A stretch of 64,000 bases of DNA, taken from positions 1,054,001 to 1,118,000 of the forward strand of contig NZ_CP133018.1 of assembly GCF_030866785.1 (NCBI RefSeq), in the 5' to 3' direction. Made by a program: the position numbers and the translations under genes. This stretch comes from Agromyces protaetiae. GTDB lineage: Bacteria > Actinomycetota > Actinomycetes > Actinomycetales > Microbacteriaceae. The first letter of the stretch is position 1, and each line of letters starts with the position of its first letter. Positions 53,136-62,407 of the stretch are shown here, one piece after another. The notes under the pieces were generated by a model. The model was given only the letters and a program-made list of their open reading frames with translations. It was not told the origin of the DNA and did no database searches.

Positions 53136-54839
53136 ATGCAGCTGCCTGAGCCGGACCGCACGACGTTCCCTGCCCGTTGGGAGCGGGATGACCCGTCCGC
53201 CGAGACCGTCGCCCTCGTCGACGCGCTGCGCGCCGACCTCGGATCGGCCGGCTACTCGGTCGCCGGGGTCGAGGCGCTATGGCGCCGATACGGTGGCGAG
53301 CTCGACCCCGGCGAGGCGCTGCGCCGTGGGCACCGCGTGCCCGCGTTTCGAGCGCTCGCATCGGTCTCCGGCGCGGATGCCCCATGCGCCACGCTGACCC
53401 GGCTGTTCCTGCTGGGCCTGCCGCAGCCGGCGGACGAGGTCGCGGCGGCGCTGCCGCGCCTCGGCCTCGCGGGTGCGGTCGAACTCGGGCTCGTGGCATC
53501 CGCCGCCGGGGCCGATCCCGCCGTACCCGCCCGCGTCGCTGCGCTCGTGGACGTTCGCCCCTACGCCTTCGCCGACGCGGTCGGCGAAGGGGAGTGGTGG
53601 ATCGCGTCCGACCCGGGTGAGCTCGCGACCGGTGGCGCGCTTCCCGAGGATCACGTGCTGGGGGTCGGCGGTGCCACGACGACGCTCAGCGGCCTGCTCC
53701 TGCAGCGCCCGGCGGCGGTCACCCTCGACCTCGGCACGGGCAGCGGCATCCAGGCGATGCACGCGGCCAGGTTCAGCGAGCGGGTCGTCGCGACGGATGT
53801 CTCGGCGCGCGCGCTGGCGTTCGCGCGGTTCACCGCGCGGCTGAACGGCGTCTCCTCGATCGAGTTCCGGCTCGGCAGTCTGTACGAGCCGGTCGCCGGC
53901 GAGACGTTCGACCGGATCGTGTCGAACCCGCCGTTCGTGATCACGCCGCGCCGCGAGGGTGTGCCGGCCTACGAATACCGCGACGGCGGACTCGTGGGCG
54001 ATGCGCTCGTCGAGGCGGTGCTGCGCGGCGCGGCCGACCGGCTCGCCCCCGGTGGCATCGCCCAGTTCCTGGCCAACTGGGAGCGTCGGCCGGGCGTCGA
54101 CGGGCTCGAACGCGTCGCGTCCTGGCTCGACGAGGCTGGGCTCGAATACTGGGTGATCGAGCGCGAGGTGCTCGACCCGACCCGGTACGCCGAGACCTGG
54201 ATCCGCGACGGCGGCACGCGCGTCGGCACCACCGCGTTCGAGGCGTTGCACGAGGCCTGGCTCACGGACTTCGCCGAGCGCGGGGTCGTGGGCGTCGGGT
54301 TCGGGTACGTGCTGCTGCGGAAGCCCGCGCCGGGGGAGGTGCCGCGGATGCGGCGCACGGAACGGCTGCACGGCGCGGCCGGAGAGAATCCCGGCGGCCT
54401 CGGCGCGCACCTCGCAGCGGTGCTCGACGCCGACGACGAGCTGGCTCGTGTCGACGACCGGGGCCTTCGTGCGTTCGCTGTCGAGGTCGCACCCGATGTG
54501 ACGGAGGAGCGGCACCACTGGCCGGGCGCCGAGTCGCCGACGGTGATCCTGCTGCGCCAGGGCGGCGGATTCGGCCGGGTGATCGACGTCGGCACCGCGG
54601 TCGCGGCGCTCGTGGGCGCCGCGGACGGCACGCTCCCGCTCGGTGTGCTCGCCGACGCCATCGCCGACCTGCTCGAGGTGGACCCCACCGCGCTGTGGGA
54701 CGAGCTCGCGCCGCAGGTGCGTGACCTCGTGCACGCGGGCATCCTGCGTCCGGCGGTGGCGGCGTCGTCGGCGGTGGTGGCGGCGTCGGCGGTGGCGGCT
54801 TCGGCCGTGCCTTCGGTCGCCGCACCGCCCGTGCCCTGA
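53136..54839 (+). CDS. SAM-dependent methyltransferase with NPPF motif
   Basis: 567-residue protein with three parts: N-terminal winged-helix-like region (about 1-165), class-I methyltransferase with LDLGTGSGIQAM (about 197-208) and the NPPF motif (264-267) used by N-methyltransferases on amide or adenine amino groups, and a C-terminal extension with a DUF-type helix bundle plus a low-complexity Ala/Val tail. It is like HemK/PrmC or rRNA m2G/m6A enzymes but not one of the well-known ones. TTGAAT 6 nt before the ATG suggests a leaderless start. Confidence 0.88.
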   Translation: MQLPEPDRTTFPARWERDDPSAETVALVDALRADLGSAGYSVAGVEALWRRYGGELDPGEALRRGHRVPAFRALASVSGADAPCATLTRLFLLGLPQPADEVAAALPRLGLAGAVELGLVASAAGADPAVPARVAALVDVRPYAFADAVGEGEWWIASDPGELATGGALPEDHVLGVGGATTTLSGLLLQRPAAVTLDLGTGSGIQAMHAARFSERVVATDVSARALAFARFTARLNGVSSIEFRLGSLYEPVAGETFDRIVSNPPFVITPRREGVPAYEYRDGGLVGDALVEAVLRGAADRLAPGGIAQFLANWERRPGVDGLERVASWLDEAGLEYWVIEREVLDPTRYAETWIRDGGTRVGTTAFEALHEAWLTDFAERGVVGVGFGYVLLRKPAPGEVPRMRRTERLHGAAGENPGGLGAHLAAVLDADDELARVDDRGLRAFAVEVAPDVTEERHHWPGAESPTVILLRQGGGFGRVIDVGTAVAALVGAADGTLPLGVLADAIADLLEVDPTALWDELAPQVRDLVHAGILRPAVAASSAVVAASAVAASAVPSVAAPPVP

Positions 54840-54857
54840 CCGGGGCGCCGCGAGCGC

Positions 54858-55286
54858 TCAGACGGTGCCCGCGGGCGGCCAGACGCCGATGATGAGCGCC
54901 ATGACGATCACGGTGACGAGCTCGTGCGAGATGTTGAGCAGCGTGAGGGCGGCGGGGCGCCGCTCGAAGGCGTCATGGGTGATGAACCTCGCCGCCGTGA
55001 ATCCGGCCCAGAGCATGGTGCCGACGGCGACCGCGGTGCCGAGGTACCCGCCGTCGAACGCGAGCCACGCGGTCTGCGTGGCGAGCGCGAGCACCCACGC
55101 GCTGATGAAGCTCACGATCACCGTGGTGATGATCGCCCCGACCGCGCCGCTCGTCGAGTCGAGGTCGACCTTCGCGAGCTCCGCCCAGCGCGTGCCGAAC
55201 ACCCGAGGGGTGTACCAGACGGACCCGATGACGAGGGTGGAGAGGGTGGCGACGATGACCGCCCAGTAGTTGACATCGACGAACAT
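54858..55286 (-). CDS. DUF1761 membrane protein
   Basis: 142 residues with four membrane helices; the family N-terminus VNYWAVIVATLSTLVIGSVWYTPRVFGTRW is shown up to the conserved WY-P and F..W positions (about 5-35). GCGGAGGTC precedes the ATG. Function of the family is unknown. Convergent with the methyltransferase, 18 nt apart. Confidence 0.9.
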   Translation of the reverse strand: MFVDVNYWAVIVATLSTLVIGSVWYTPRVFGTRWAELAKVDLDSTSGAVGAIITTVIVSFISAWVLALATQTAWLAFDGGYLGTAVAVGTMLWAGFTAARFITHDAFERRPAALTLLNISHELVTVIVMALIIGVWPPAGTV

Positions 55287-55487
55287 GGCAGACCTCCGCA
55301 GGACCGGCCGCGGCAGCGGCCTCGTGCCCGGAGTCTAGCGGCGAGGCATCCTCGATTTCGCGAGCTGTGCACACTTCGTGAACTCAGTACACAATGAAGT
55401 GGGTTCAGGGCGCCGATGGATGCTGTTCAGGCGCGGGCTCAGCCGGCGCGGGTATCCTCGTGAGGCATCCCGCGCGAAAGCGAGCCC

Positions 55488-56420
55488 ATGGCCACAAGTC
55501 CGTTGTCCGACTCCCCGTACGAGGTGCTCGGCGTGCCCGCCGACGCCGACGCGACGGCGCTGCGCGCCGCCTACCGGAAGGCGCTTCGCCAGGCGCACCC
55601 AGACACCGGCGGCGATCCCGCGGCCTTCCATGCGGTGCAACGGGCCTGGGAGCTCGTCGGCACGCCCGAGGCGCGCGCCGCGTTCGACCGCGGCCGCGGC
55701 ACCGCAGGCACGCCGGTGCGCGAGGCATGGGCGCCGACCGCGCCGAAGGCGCGCCGGGACTCGCGGCCCCTCGCGCGCGCGTACGGCCACCCGGGCGGGT
55801 TCTCGCGCGAGCGGTATCTCGTGCTCGTCCGCGAGTGGGCGGGGCGCGGCGTCGAACTCGAGGATCCGTACGATCCGGCGCTCGTGCGCTCCGCACCGCG
55901 CGAGCTGCGGCACATCCTCGCGGACGCGATCGCCGAGGAGGCGACGGCGCGCGCACTGCCCTCGCTCGGCATCGCGTACACGATCTGGCATGACCTGGCG
56001 ACGGAGGCCGCAGGTCCCGGGCTCCCGCCGAAGCTCGACCACCTCGTGCTGGGTCCGTCCGGCCTGTTCGCCATCCAGTCGGAGGACTGGGGCGGCGAGG
56101 TGTCGATGCACCGCGGCGAGATCGTCGGCGAGGCGCTCGACGGCGAGCGGCCGATCCGGGCGCTCGCCGCACGGGCGAAGGCGATCGGCCGAGCCGCGCG
56201 TGTGAAGCCGACGGCGCTCATGGTCGTCGTGCCCGACGAGCACCTCGCCGAGCCGATGGAGCTCGGCGGCACCGTGCGTGGCGCCGGGGTCGCGCTCGTC
56301 CGCCGGTCGCGGCTGCTCAGCGCCGTGCGCGAGGGGTTGCCGGGGTCGGCGCACCTCGGCGGCACCGAGGTCATGGAGGTGCGCTCGCGGCTGCAGGCTG
56401 CGGTGCGGTTCGCCGAGTAG
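55488..56420 (+). CDS. J-domain protein fused to a NERD-like domain
   Basis: 310 residues. Residues 8-66 are a J-domain with the HPD motif at 37-39 (stimulates DnaK/Hsp70 ATPase). Residues about 150-260 hold a NERD (nuclease-related domain)-like segment, PPKLDHLVLGPSGLFAIQSEDWGG, with the D..V..P.G typical of that fold; a catalytic Glu-x-Lys is replaced by QSED. The pairing suggests a chaperone adaptor acting on a nucleic-acid or signalling partner. No dnaK gene is close. Confidence 0.85.
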   Translation: MATSPLSDSPYEVLGVPADADATALRAAYRKALRQAHPDTGGDPAAFHAVQRAWELVGTPEARAAFDRGRGTAGTPVREAWAPTAPKARRDSRPLARAYGHPGGFSRERYLVLVREWAGRGVELEDPYDPALVRSAPRELRHILADAIAEEATARALPSLGIAYTIWHDLATEAAGPGLPPKLDHLVLGPSGLFAIQSEDWGGEVSMHRGEIVGEALDGERPIRALAARAKAIGRAARVKPTALMVVVPDEHLAEPMELGGTVRGAGVALVRRSRLLSAVREGLPGSAHLGGTEVMEVRSRLQAAVRFAE

Positions 56421-56459
56421 ACGCCTGGCATCGGCGGGCCTCGGTAGGCTGGTCGCACC

Positions 56460-57746
56460 ATGGCTGTTGCGACCGACGCGTACGTTTCCGATTTCGCCGA
56501 GTTCATCAAGGCCTCGCCTTCGTCTTACCACGCTGCGGCCGAGGTGGCCCGCCGACTCGAGGCCGTGGGGTTCGCGCGGCTCGACGAACGCGACGCCTGG
56601 CCGACGGGTGCCGGCGGCCGCGTCGTGGTGCGCGACGGCGCGGTGATCGCGTGGGTGCAGCCCGAGTCCGTCGACGCGTCGTCGCCGTTCCGCATCCTCG
56701 GCGCGCACACCGACTCGCCCGGCTTCAAGCTCAAGCCGAACCCGTCGAGCGAGGCGGCCGGCCTCAGCCAGGCGAACGTCGAGGTCTACGGCGGCCCGCT
56801 GCTGAACTCGTGGCTCGACCGCGAGCTCGAGCTGGCCGGCCGGCTGGTGACGGTCGACGGCGCCGAGCACCTCGTGCGCACGGGCCCGATGCTGCGCATC
56901 CCGCAGCTCGCCATCCACCTCGACCGTGAGGCGAACAAGGGGCTCACGCTCGACCGGCAGCGGCACGTGCAGCCGATCTGGGCCGCGGGCGAGCCCGGGG
57001 ACATCCTCGCCCTCCTCGCCGAGCGCGCGGGAGTCACGCGCGCCGACGTCGCCGGGCACGACGTGCTCACCGCGGCGACCACCGCGCCCGAGCGTTTCGG
57101 CCGCGACGACGTGTTCTTCGCCGCGGGCCGCATGGACAACCTCACGTCGGTCTACGCGGGTCTGGCCGGCCTGCTGGCCGCGCACGAGGGCGGGACGGAT
57201 GCCTCGGCGCCGGCGCATCTCCCGGTGCTGGCCGCGTTCGATCACGAGGAGCTCGGATCGGAGTCGCGCTCGGGCGCGGCCGGCCCGTTCCTCGAGGATG
57301 TGCTCTCGCGCATCGCGGTGGGGCTGGGCGCGAGCGACGACGAACGTCGTCGTGCGTTCGCCGACTCGTGGCTGCTCTCCTCCGACGCGGGACACGCCGT
57401 GCACCCGAACTACCCCGAGAAGCACGACCCGGTGAACCGGCCGGTGCTCGGCGGCGGTCCGTTGCTGAAGCTCAACGCCAACCAGCGCTACGCGACCGAC
57501 GCGGTGGGCTCGGCCCTGTGGGAGCGGGTGTGCCGTGCTTCGGGAGTCACGACGCAGCCGTTCGTGTCGAACAATGCGATCCCGTGCGGCTCGACGATCG
57601 GCCCGATCTCCGCGACGCGACTCGGGATCCGCACGGTCGATGTCGGCGTACCGCTGCTCTCGATGCACTCGGCGCGCGAGCTCGCGCACGTCGACGACCT
57701 CGCCGCGCTCGGCCGCGCGGTCGAGTCCTTCTTCGCGGGCGCCTGA
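56460..57746 (+). CDS. M18-family aminopeptidase
   Basis: 428-residue zinc aminopeptidase (aspartyl/leucyl type). Metal-site motifs: ILGAHTDSPGFKLKPNP (His-Asp, about 79-95), FDHEELGSESRSGAAGPFL (Glu-Glu, about 260-278) and LSMHSARE (His, about 401). The dodecameric lid region is present. TAGGCT lies 9 nt before the ATG. Releases N-terminal residues from peptides in the cytoplasm. Confidence 0.95.
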   Translation: MAVATDAYVSDFAEFIKASPSSYHAAAEVARRLEAVGFARLDERDAWPTGAGGRVVVRDGAVIAWVQPESVDASSPFRILGAHTDSPGFKLKPNPSSEAAGLSQANVEVYGGPLLNSWLDRELELAGRLVTVDGAEHLVRTGPMLRIPQLAIHLDREANKGLTLDRQRHVQPIWAAGEPGDILALLAERAGVTRADVAGHDVLTAATTAPERFGRDDVFFAAGRMDNLTSVYAGLAGLLAAHEGGTDASAPAHLPVLAAFDHEELGSESRSGAAGPFLEDVLSRIAVGLGASDDERRRAFADSWLLSSDAGHAVHPNYPEKHDPVNRPVLGGGPLLKLNANQRYATDAVGSALWERVCRASGVTTQPFVSNNAIPCGSTIGPISATRLGIRTVDVGVPLLSMHSARELAHVDDLAALGRAVESFFAGA

Positions 57747-57858
57747 CGGCGACACACGTGTCGAGCGCCGAGGCGCGTGCGGGAGGATGGCGGGAAGTCA
57801 TCGAATCCGGTCGGGATCTGACGGGCGCGCGTGCGATCGCGGCTGCCAGGCTCGGCGC

Positions 57859-58344
57859 ATGACCGATTCCGCCGTACGTACCAGCGCCCTCTTCGAGCAC
57901 GTCGCGACCTCTGCGGACGCCGTGCGTCATTTCCGGGGCCGGCTCGACTTCGAGACGGATGTCTCGGACGTGCGCGCCGCGCTCGCCGCCGATCAGGGTT
58001 TCGTGCTCATCGACTCGCGCAGTGACGAGGCCTGGGCGCAGGGGCACGTGCCGGGTGCCGTGCACCTGCCGACGCGATGGATCCGCGAGCGTGCGGCCAC
58101 GCTCATCGCGCCCGGCACGCCGGTCGTGGTCTACTGCTGGGGGCCCGGCTGCAACGGTGCGACGCGCGCCGCGCTCGAGTTCGCGCTGCTCGGCCATCCC
58201 GTGAAAGAGATGCTCGGCGGCTTCGAGTACTGGGCGCGCGAGGGTTTCGAGATCGAGACGGCCGAGGGGCTCACGCATCCGACACCCGACCCGCTCACCA
58301 ATGTGGTGCCGACCGGCGGTCCGGTCTTCGCCTGCGCCTGCTGA
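57859..58344 (+). CDS. Rhodanese-like sulfurtransferase domain protein
   Basis: 161-residue single rhodanese domain. The signatures are LIDSRSDEAWAQGHVPGAVHLP (about 51-72) and the active-site loop VVYCWGPGCNGATRAA, where the second Cys is at the catalytic position. C-terminal residues GPVFACAC carry two more cysteines. Start at 57859 gives a family-like length. Sulfur donor/acceptor unknown. Confidence 0.9.
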   Translation: MTDSAVRTSALFEHVATSADAVRHFRGRLDFETDVSDVRAALAADQGFVLIDSRSDEAWAQGHVPGAVHLPTRWIRERAATLIAPGTPVVVYCWGPGCNGATRAALEFALLGHPVKEMLGGFEYWAREGFEIETAEGLTHPTPDPLTNVVPTGGPVFACAC

Positions 58345-58352
58345 CACGACAC

Positions 58353-58394
58353 GGGACCCGGCGGGCCGCTCCGTGGAGCCGCCCACCGGGTCTC
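58353..58394. terminator. Bidirectional hairpin between rhodanese and ABC permease
   Basis: GGGACCCGGCGGGC and the complementary GCCCACCGGGTCTC form a long GC stem with a small inner CTCC/GGAG stem. It is centred between two convergent stops (58344 and 58421). Confidence 0.65.
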
Positions 58395-58420
58395 GCCGTA
58401 TGCGTCGGCGCGTCGACCCG

Positions 58421-59239
58421 TCAGCTGATCTTCTTCCGGTAGATCGCGACCGCGAACCCGTAGGCGACGACGAGGATGCCGACGAGCCACGCGAGCGCGA
58501 TCCAGATGTCGCCGCCGACGGGCTGGCCCGCGAACAGCGCGCGGATGGTGTCCACGATCGAGGTCACGGGCTGGTGCTCCGCGAACCACGCGACCGGCGC
58601 CGGCATCGAGTCGGTCGGCACGAACGCCGAGCTGATGAACGGCAGGAAGATCAGCGGGTAGCTGAACGCGCTCGCGCCGTCGACGGTCTTCGCCGAGAGC
58701 CCCGCGATGACCGCGAGCCAGGTCAGCGCGAGCGTGAACAGCACGAGGATGCCGACGACCGCGAGCCACGCGAGCACCGAGGCGCCCGTGCGGAACCCCA
58801 TCAGCAGGGCCACGCCGACGACGATCGCCATGGACGCGAGGTTCGCGACCAGCGACGTGAGGACGTGCGCCCAGAGCACGCTCGATCTCGCGATCGGCAT
58901 GGACTGGAACCGTTCGAAGATGCCGCCCTGCAGATCGAGGAACAGCCGGTACGCGGTGTACGCGACACCCGACGCGACCGTGATGAGCAGGATGCCGGGC
59001 AGCATGTAGTCGACGTACGACTCGCCCGATCCCGTGTTGATCGCCCCGCCGAGCACGTAGGTGAACAGCAGCATCAGCGCGATCGGCGTGACCGCGGTGG
59101 TGATGATGGTGTCGGGGCTGCGCAGGATGTGCCGGAGCGAGCGGGCGGTGAGGATACCGGTGTCGCCGAGGACGTGCGTGGTCATCGAGGTCTCCTTCTT
59201 CGAGGTGGGTTCGGTCGCAGCGGGGAGGGTGGTGGTCAT
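58421..59239 (-). CDS. ABC-2 type exporter permease (DrrB-like)
   Basis: 272-residue membrane subunit with six helices; the ABC-2 signature region is GGIFERFQSMPIARSSVLWAHVL (about 106-128). Start overlaps the ATPase stop by four bases. With its ATPase it probably exports a small hydrophobic molecule or antibiotic. A second Met (MTTHVLGD) 18 codons in is an alternative start. Confidence 0.93.
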   Translation of the reverse strand: MTTTLPAATEPTSKKETSMTTHVLGDTGILTARSLRHILRSPDTIITTAVTPIALMLLFTYVLGGAINTGSGESYVDYMLPGILLITVASGVAYTAYRLFLDLQGGIFERFQSMPIARSSVLWAHVLTSLVANLASMAIVVGVALLMGFRTGASVLAWLAVVGILVLFTLALTWLAVIAGLSAKTVDGASAFSYPLIFLPFISSAFVPTDSMPAPVAWFAEHQPVTSIVDTIRALFAGQPVGGDIWIALAWLVGILVVAYGFAVAIYRKKIS

Positions 59240-60066
59240 CGGTCTGCTCCTTCACGTGCGTCGTCGAGCCCGGGCTCGACGGGTGTCTCGGCCGGCTCGG
59301 CCTCGCCCACGAGCGCGAGGAACACATCCTCGAGCGAGGGCTGCTTCTCGACGTACTCGACCTTGGCGGGCGGCAGCAGCTGCTTCAGCTCGGCGAGTGT
59401 GCCGTTCTGAACGATCGTGCCGCGGTGCAGGATCGCGATGCGGTCGGCGAGATGCTCGGCCTCGTCGAGGTACTGCGTGGTGAGCAGCACGGTCGTGCCG
59501 CCCTCCGCAAGCTGCTTCACGGTCTGCCAGACCTCGAGACGAGCCTGCGGGTCGAGCCCGGTCGTCGGTTCGTCGAGGAAGATCACCGATGGGTTTCCGA
59601 TCAGGCTCATGGCGATGTCGAGCCGTCGGCGCATGCCGCCGGAGTACGTCGCCGCGCGCCGGCCGCCGGCGTCGGTGAGGGCGAATCGTGCGAGGAGCTC
59701 GTCGGCGATCGCCTCCGGGCGCTTCACGTGCCGGAGCTTCGCGACCAGCACGAGATTCTCGCGGCCGGTGAGCACCTCGTCCACGGCCGCGAACTGGCCG
59801 GTGAGGCTGATGGCGTTGCGGACCCGGCCGCCCTGGGTCGCGACGTCGAGGCCGTCGACGGTGGCGGTGCCGGCGTCGGCCTTCAGCAGCGTCGAGAGGA
59901 TGCGCACGACGGTGGTCTTGCCGGCGCCGTTCGAGCCGAGCAGGGCGAAGATGCTGCCGCGCTCGACGTCGAAGTCGACGCCGCGCAGCACGTGCAGCGT
60001 CTCCTTCTTCTGCGGGTAGGACTTCTCGAGGCCGCGGACGCGGATGGATGGGGCTGATATGGTCAT
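59236..60066 (-). CDS. ABC exporter ATPase (DrrA-like)
   Basis: 276-residue ATPase with the drug-resistance layout: Walker A GSNGAGKTT (about 43-51), signature YSGGMRRRLDIAMSL (about 141-155), Walker B VIFLDEPTTGLDP and a C-terminal DrrA-type tail (LPPAKVEYVEKQPSLEDVFLALVG). It is 168 nt downstream of the DUF4097 gene on the same strand. Confidence 0.95.
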   Translation of the reverse strand: MTISAPSIRVRGLEKSYPQKKETLHVLRGVDFDVERGSIFALLGSNGAGKTTVVRILSTLLKADAGTATVDGLDVATQGGRVRNAISLTGQFAAVDEVLTGRENLVLVAKLRHVKRPEAIADELLARFALTDAGGRRAATYSGGMRRRLDIAMSLIGNPSVIFLDEPTTGLDPQARLEVWQTVKQLAEGGTTVLLTTQYLDEAEHLADRIAILHRGTIVQNGTLAELKQLLPPAKVEYVEKQPSLEDVFLALVGEAEPAETPVEPGLDDAREGADR

Positions 60067-60234
60067 GATTTCGTCCAGTTCTCTGATGGCTGATGGAACG
60101 TGGTGGGTGAGGTGGGCGGTGCGCGAGGGCGCACTCGGCGGTCCCGCCTGCGGACGTGCTTGGTCCGGCGGGTCGAGCCTCGAAGGGCGGTGGTGCCGCT
60201 GGTGCGCTCGCGCAGCGCGGCCGGCGGAGAGCGG

Positions 60235-61101
60235 CTAGCGCGTGGGCGCTCGGTCGGGTCGGCGGATCAGGATGTCTCCCCAGTTGGATCGGGCGCGGAG
60301 CTCGACGGTGCTCTCGTCGGCGCCCGGTGCATCCGATGGCGTCAGCATGTTTCGCACCGAGCCGTGCTCGCTCGAGACGTCGAGCCACGCGGCGGTGGCT
60401 TCGCCGATGCCGACCTCGATCGTGCCGTAGCCGGTCTCGAGCTGCGCTTCGCCGCCGTCGATGCGTTCGACGACGATCGCGCCGTAGGCGCTCTTGGCGG
60501 TGACCCGGCCGCGGGCGTTCTGGATCATGATGTCGGCGTGCGCGCCATGCACGGTGAGCGCGCCGGTCACCTCGCCGATGGTCGTGGTGCCGTTCGGGTT
60601 CTTGATGACGGCCTCGCCCGCGAGCTCGCGGATGCGGATGCTGCCGGCCGGCGTGTTGATCTCGACCGCGCCGGTCGCCCGACCGATCGTGACCCCGCCC
60701 GCGGGGGTGCGCACCGTGACCCGCTCGGCCTCGTCGATGCGCACATCACCCGAGCCCGTGCGATAGCTCACGGCGCCGAGGGCGCCTTCCGTGAGAAGCC
60801 GGCCCGAGCCCGAACTGCCGTGCAGGTCCGACCCCTCGGGCACCTCGATGGTGACGTCGACGGCGCCGGAGTTGCCGAACGGGGCGAGCATCCGCCAGCT
60901 CTTGGCCGTGTGCACCGTGAGCACGTCGCCGACCAGCTCGATCTGCGCCTCGGCCGCGGCCTTGACGTCACCGGCCTTCTCGGGGCGCAGCGGCACGATC
61001 GTGACGACGGTGTCGGTGCGTTCGCTCGCGACGACGCGCAGGTCGCTCCAGGCGAGGTCGACGTCGAGGGCGATGGGTCGGGGAGTGTCGAACGTGGGCA
61101 T
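60235..61101 (-). CDS. DUF4097 beta-repeat protein
   Basis: 288-residue protein made of parallel beta-helix-type repeats (DUF4097/DUF4098): repeated VTI/V..G..GAV..NTPAG units through about 60-250. No signal peptide is visible, so it is probably cytosolic or associated with the exporter. GAAGGAGG precedes the ATG. Members of this family are often encoded next to RHH regulators and ABC exporters, as here. Confidence 0.9.
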   Translation of the reverse strand: MPTFDTPRPIALDVDLAWSDLRVVASERTDTVVTIVPLRPEKAGDVKAAAEAQIELVGDVLTVHTAKSWRMLAPFGNSGAVDVTIEVPEGSDLHGSSGSGRLLTEGALGAVSYRTGSGDVRIDEAERVTVRTPAGGVTIGRATGAVEINTPAGSIRIRELAGEAVIKNPNGTTTIGEVTGALTVHGAHADIMIQNARGRVTAKSAYGAIVVERIDGGEAQLETGYGTIEVGIGEATAAWLDVSSEHGSVRNMLTPSDAPGADESTVELRARSNWGDILIRRPDRAPTR

Positions 61102-61126
61102 GAGTGCCTCCTTCGAGGAGTGACGG

Positions 61127-61654
61127 TCAGCGCACCCAGCCGGTGACGCGGTTCGCGTCGCCGCCGGCGGGTGTCGAGGATTCGGGGCGCCGCGCGGGGG
61201 CGGGCTCGACGGCGGCGGCGATCGCGCGCACGAGCCAGGTGTTGACGGAGACGCCGTCGCGCGACGCGGCCAGCTCGACCTGGGTCTTGAGCTGGTCGGG
61301 CAGACGGAGCGTGGTGCGGCTCGTCGACGTCTCGTCGAACGCGATCGAAGCGGATGCCTCGGGCCGGGCCTCGGCCGGCACGACTTCGTCCGCGGCGCGG
61401 AACGCGGGCGGCACCGCTGCGGTCACGATGAACTCCGGGTCGCGCCCGCGGAGTCGGACGTCGACCGAACCCGGCGCGAGTTCGGCGGTGATCTCCGCGG
61501 CGGCCGCGGTGAGGGCCTCGAGGAGCATGAGGCGAGCGGATGCATCGAGCGGGGCCGTGAGGCGCTGCGCGAGCTCGGTCGCCTGCTCGCCGCCGGCCTC
61601 GGCCGCGATCGAGAGTTGGCGCTGGAGTTCGTCGACGTATCCCGTGAGGTCCAT
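61127..61654 (-). CDS. Ribbon-helix-helix regulator with N-terminal helical domain (HicB/DUF-type)
   Basis: 175-residue protein. The C-terminal RHH domain reads SRTTLRLPDQLKTQVELAASRDGVSVNTWLVRAIAAA (about 118-154, given in two parts in nature: beta strand TTLRLP, then helices). The N-terminus is helical. Start at 61654 follows a TTGACA/CACCAT promoter without ribosome site. RHH proteins bind direct or inverted short repeats; six TGGTGTCA octamers overlap its own start. It is the first gene of the DUF4097-ABC exporter operon, so it likely autoregulates it. Confidence 0.88.
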   Translation of the reverse strand: MDLTGYVDELQRQLSIAAEAGGEQATELAQRLTAPLDASARLMLLEALTAAAAEITAELAPGSVDVRLRGRDPEFIVTAAVPPAFRAADEVVPAEARPEASASIAFDETSTSRTTLRLPDQLKTQVELAASRDGVSVNTWLVRAIAAAVEPAPARRPESSTPAGGDANRVTGWVR

Positions 61655-61737
61655 GACACCATGGTGACACCACCATGGTGTCATGTCAAGAGAAGTGGTG
61701 TCAGAAAATCAGAAAAATGGTGTCACGAGTGGTGTCA
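61654..61737. promoter_or_regulatory. Six-site octamer operator array with promoter of the RHH-DUF4097-ABC operon
   Basis: Octamers TGACACCA at 61654 and 61665 and TGGTGTCA at 61676, 61696, 61718 and 61730. Start spacings are 11, 11, 20, 22 and 12, near one or two helical turns, so all sites face roughly the same side. Minus-strand TTGACA (61689-61684) and CACCAT (61666-61661), 17 nt apart, place the promoter inside the array; transcription would start at or next to the ATG at 61654. Confidence 0.85.
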
Positions 61738-61771
61738 CTGCGTCGACGGGCTTAGCGCAGCGTCGACGGGT

Positions 61772-62407
61772 TCAGCGCAGCGTGCGACGCGCCGAGATCT
61801 GGCCGGTGTCGAAGCCGAGCAGGTGCAGGCCGCCGTGGAAGCGGGCGTGCTCGACCTTGATGCAGCGGTCCATGACCACGGTGAGCCCCTGCTCCTCGCC
61901 GTAGTACGCGGCCTCCTCGTTCCAGATGCCGAGCTGCACCCAGATCGTCTTGGCGCCCGCCGCGACGACGTCGTCGACGACGCTCGGGATGTCGCTCGCG
62001 CGGCGGAAGACCACGACGATGTCGGGCACCTCGGGCAGATCCGCGAGGCTCGCGTATGCGGGCTCGCCGAGGATCTCGGTCGCGTTCGGGTTCACGAAGA
62101 ACAGGCGGAAGTCGCTCGACTGCTGCAGGTACGTGCCCACGAAGTAGCTCGACCGGGTCGGGTTCGGCGACGCGCCGACGATCGCGACCGACTTCGCGGC
62201 GCGCAGGATCGCGAGCCGCTGCTTCGCGTCGGGCCCGGCCCACGTGCGCTGGCTCTTCAGCAGCTTCGCGAGCGGCGAGCTCGCGGGCAGCGAGCACGAG
62301 AGCCCGTTCACGAGCCTGATGGTCTCGGTCTCCTCCGAGGCCGTCGTGCCCGGGTCATCCGTCACCTGGTCCGTGAGGACCGCCGCCGAAGCATCCGTCG
62401 TGGTCAT
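61772..62407 (-). CDS. CoA-binding protein (YccU family)
   Basis: 211-residue protein with a Rossmann-like CoA-binding domain: VAIVGASPNPTRSSYFVGTYLQ (about 73-94) and VVFRRASDIPSVVDDVVAAGAKTIWVQLGIWNEEA. The N-terminal 55 residues are variable and low in conservation. The start overlaps the metY stop by four bases, so the two are coupled; a role linking CoA or acyl-CoA levels to sulfur amino-acid synthesis is inference. Confidence 0.92.
   Translation of the reverse strand: MTTTDASAAVLTDQVTDDPGTTASEETETIRLVNGLSCSLPASSPLAKLLKSQRTWAGPDAKQRLAILRAAKSVAIVGASPNPTRSSYFVGTYLQQSSDFRLFFVNPNATEILGEPAYASLADLPEVPDIVVVFRRASDIPSVVDDVVAAGAKTIWVQLGIWNEEAAYYGEEQGLTVVMDRCIKVEHARFHGGLHLLGFDTGQISARRTLR

Noticed and set aside
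61127..61654. RHH protein as antitoxin of a toxin-antitoxin pair
   Set aside because: No toxin-sized gene is next to it; the following gene is DUF4097 and then an ABC exporter.
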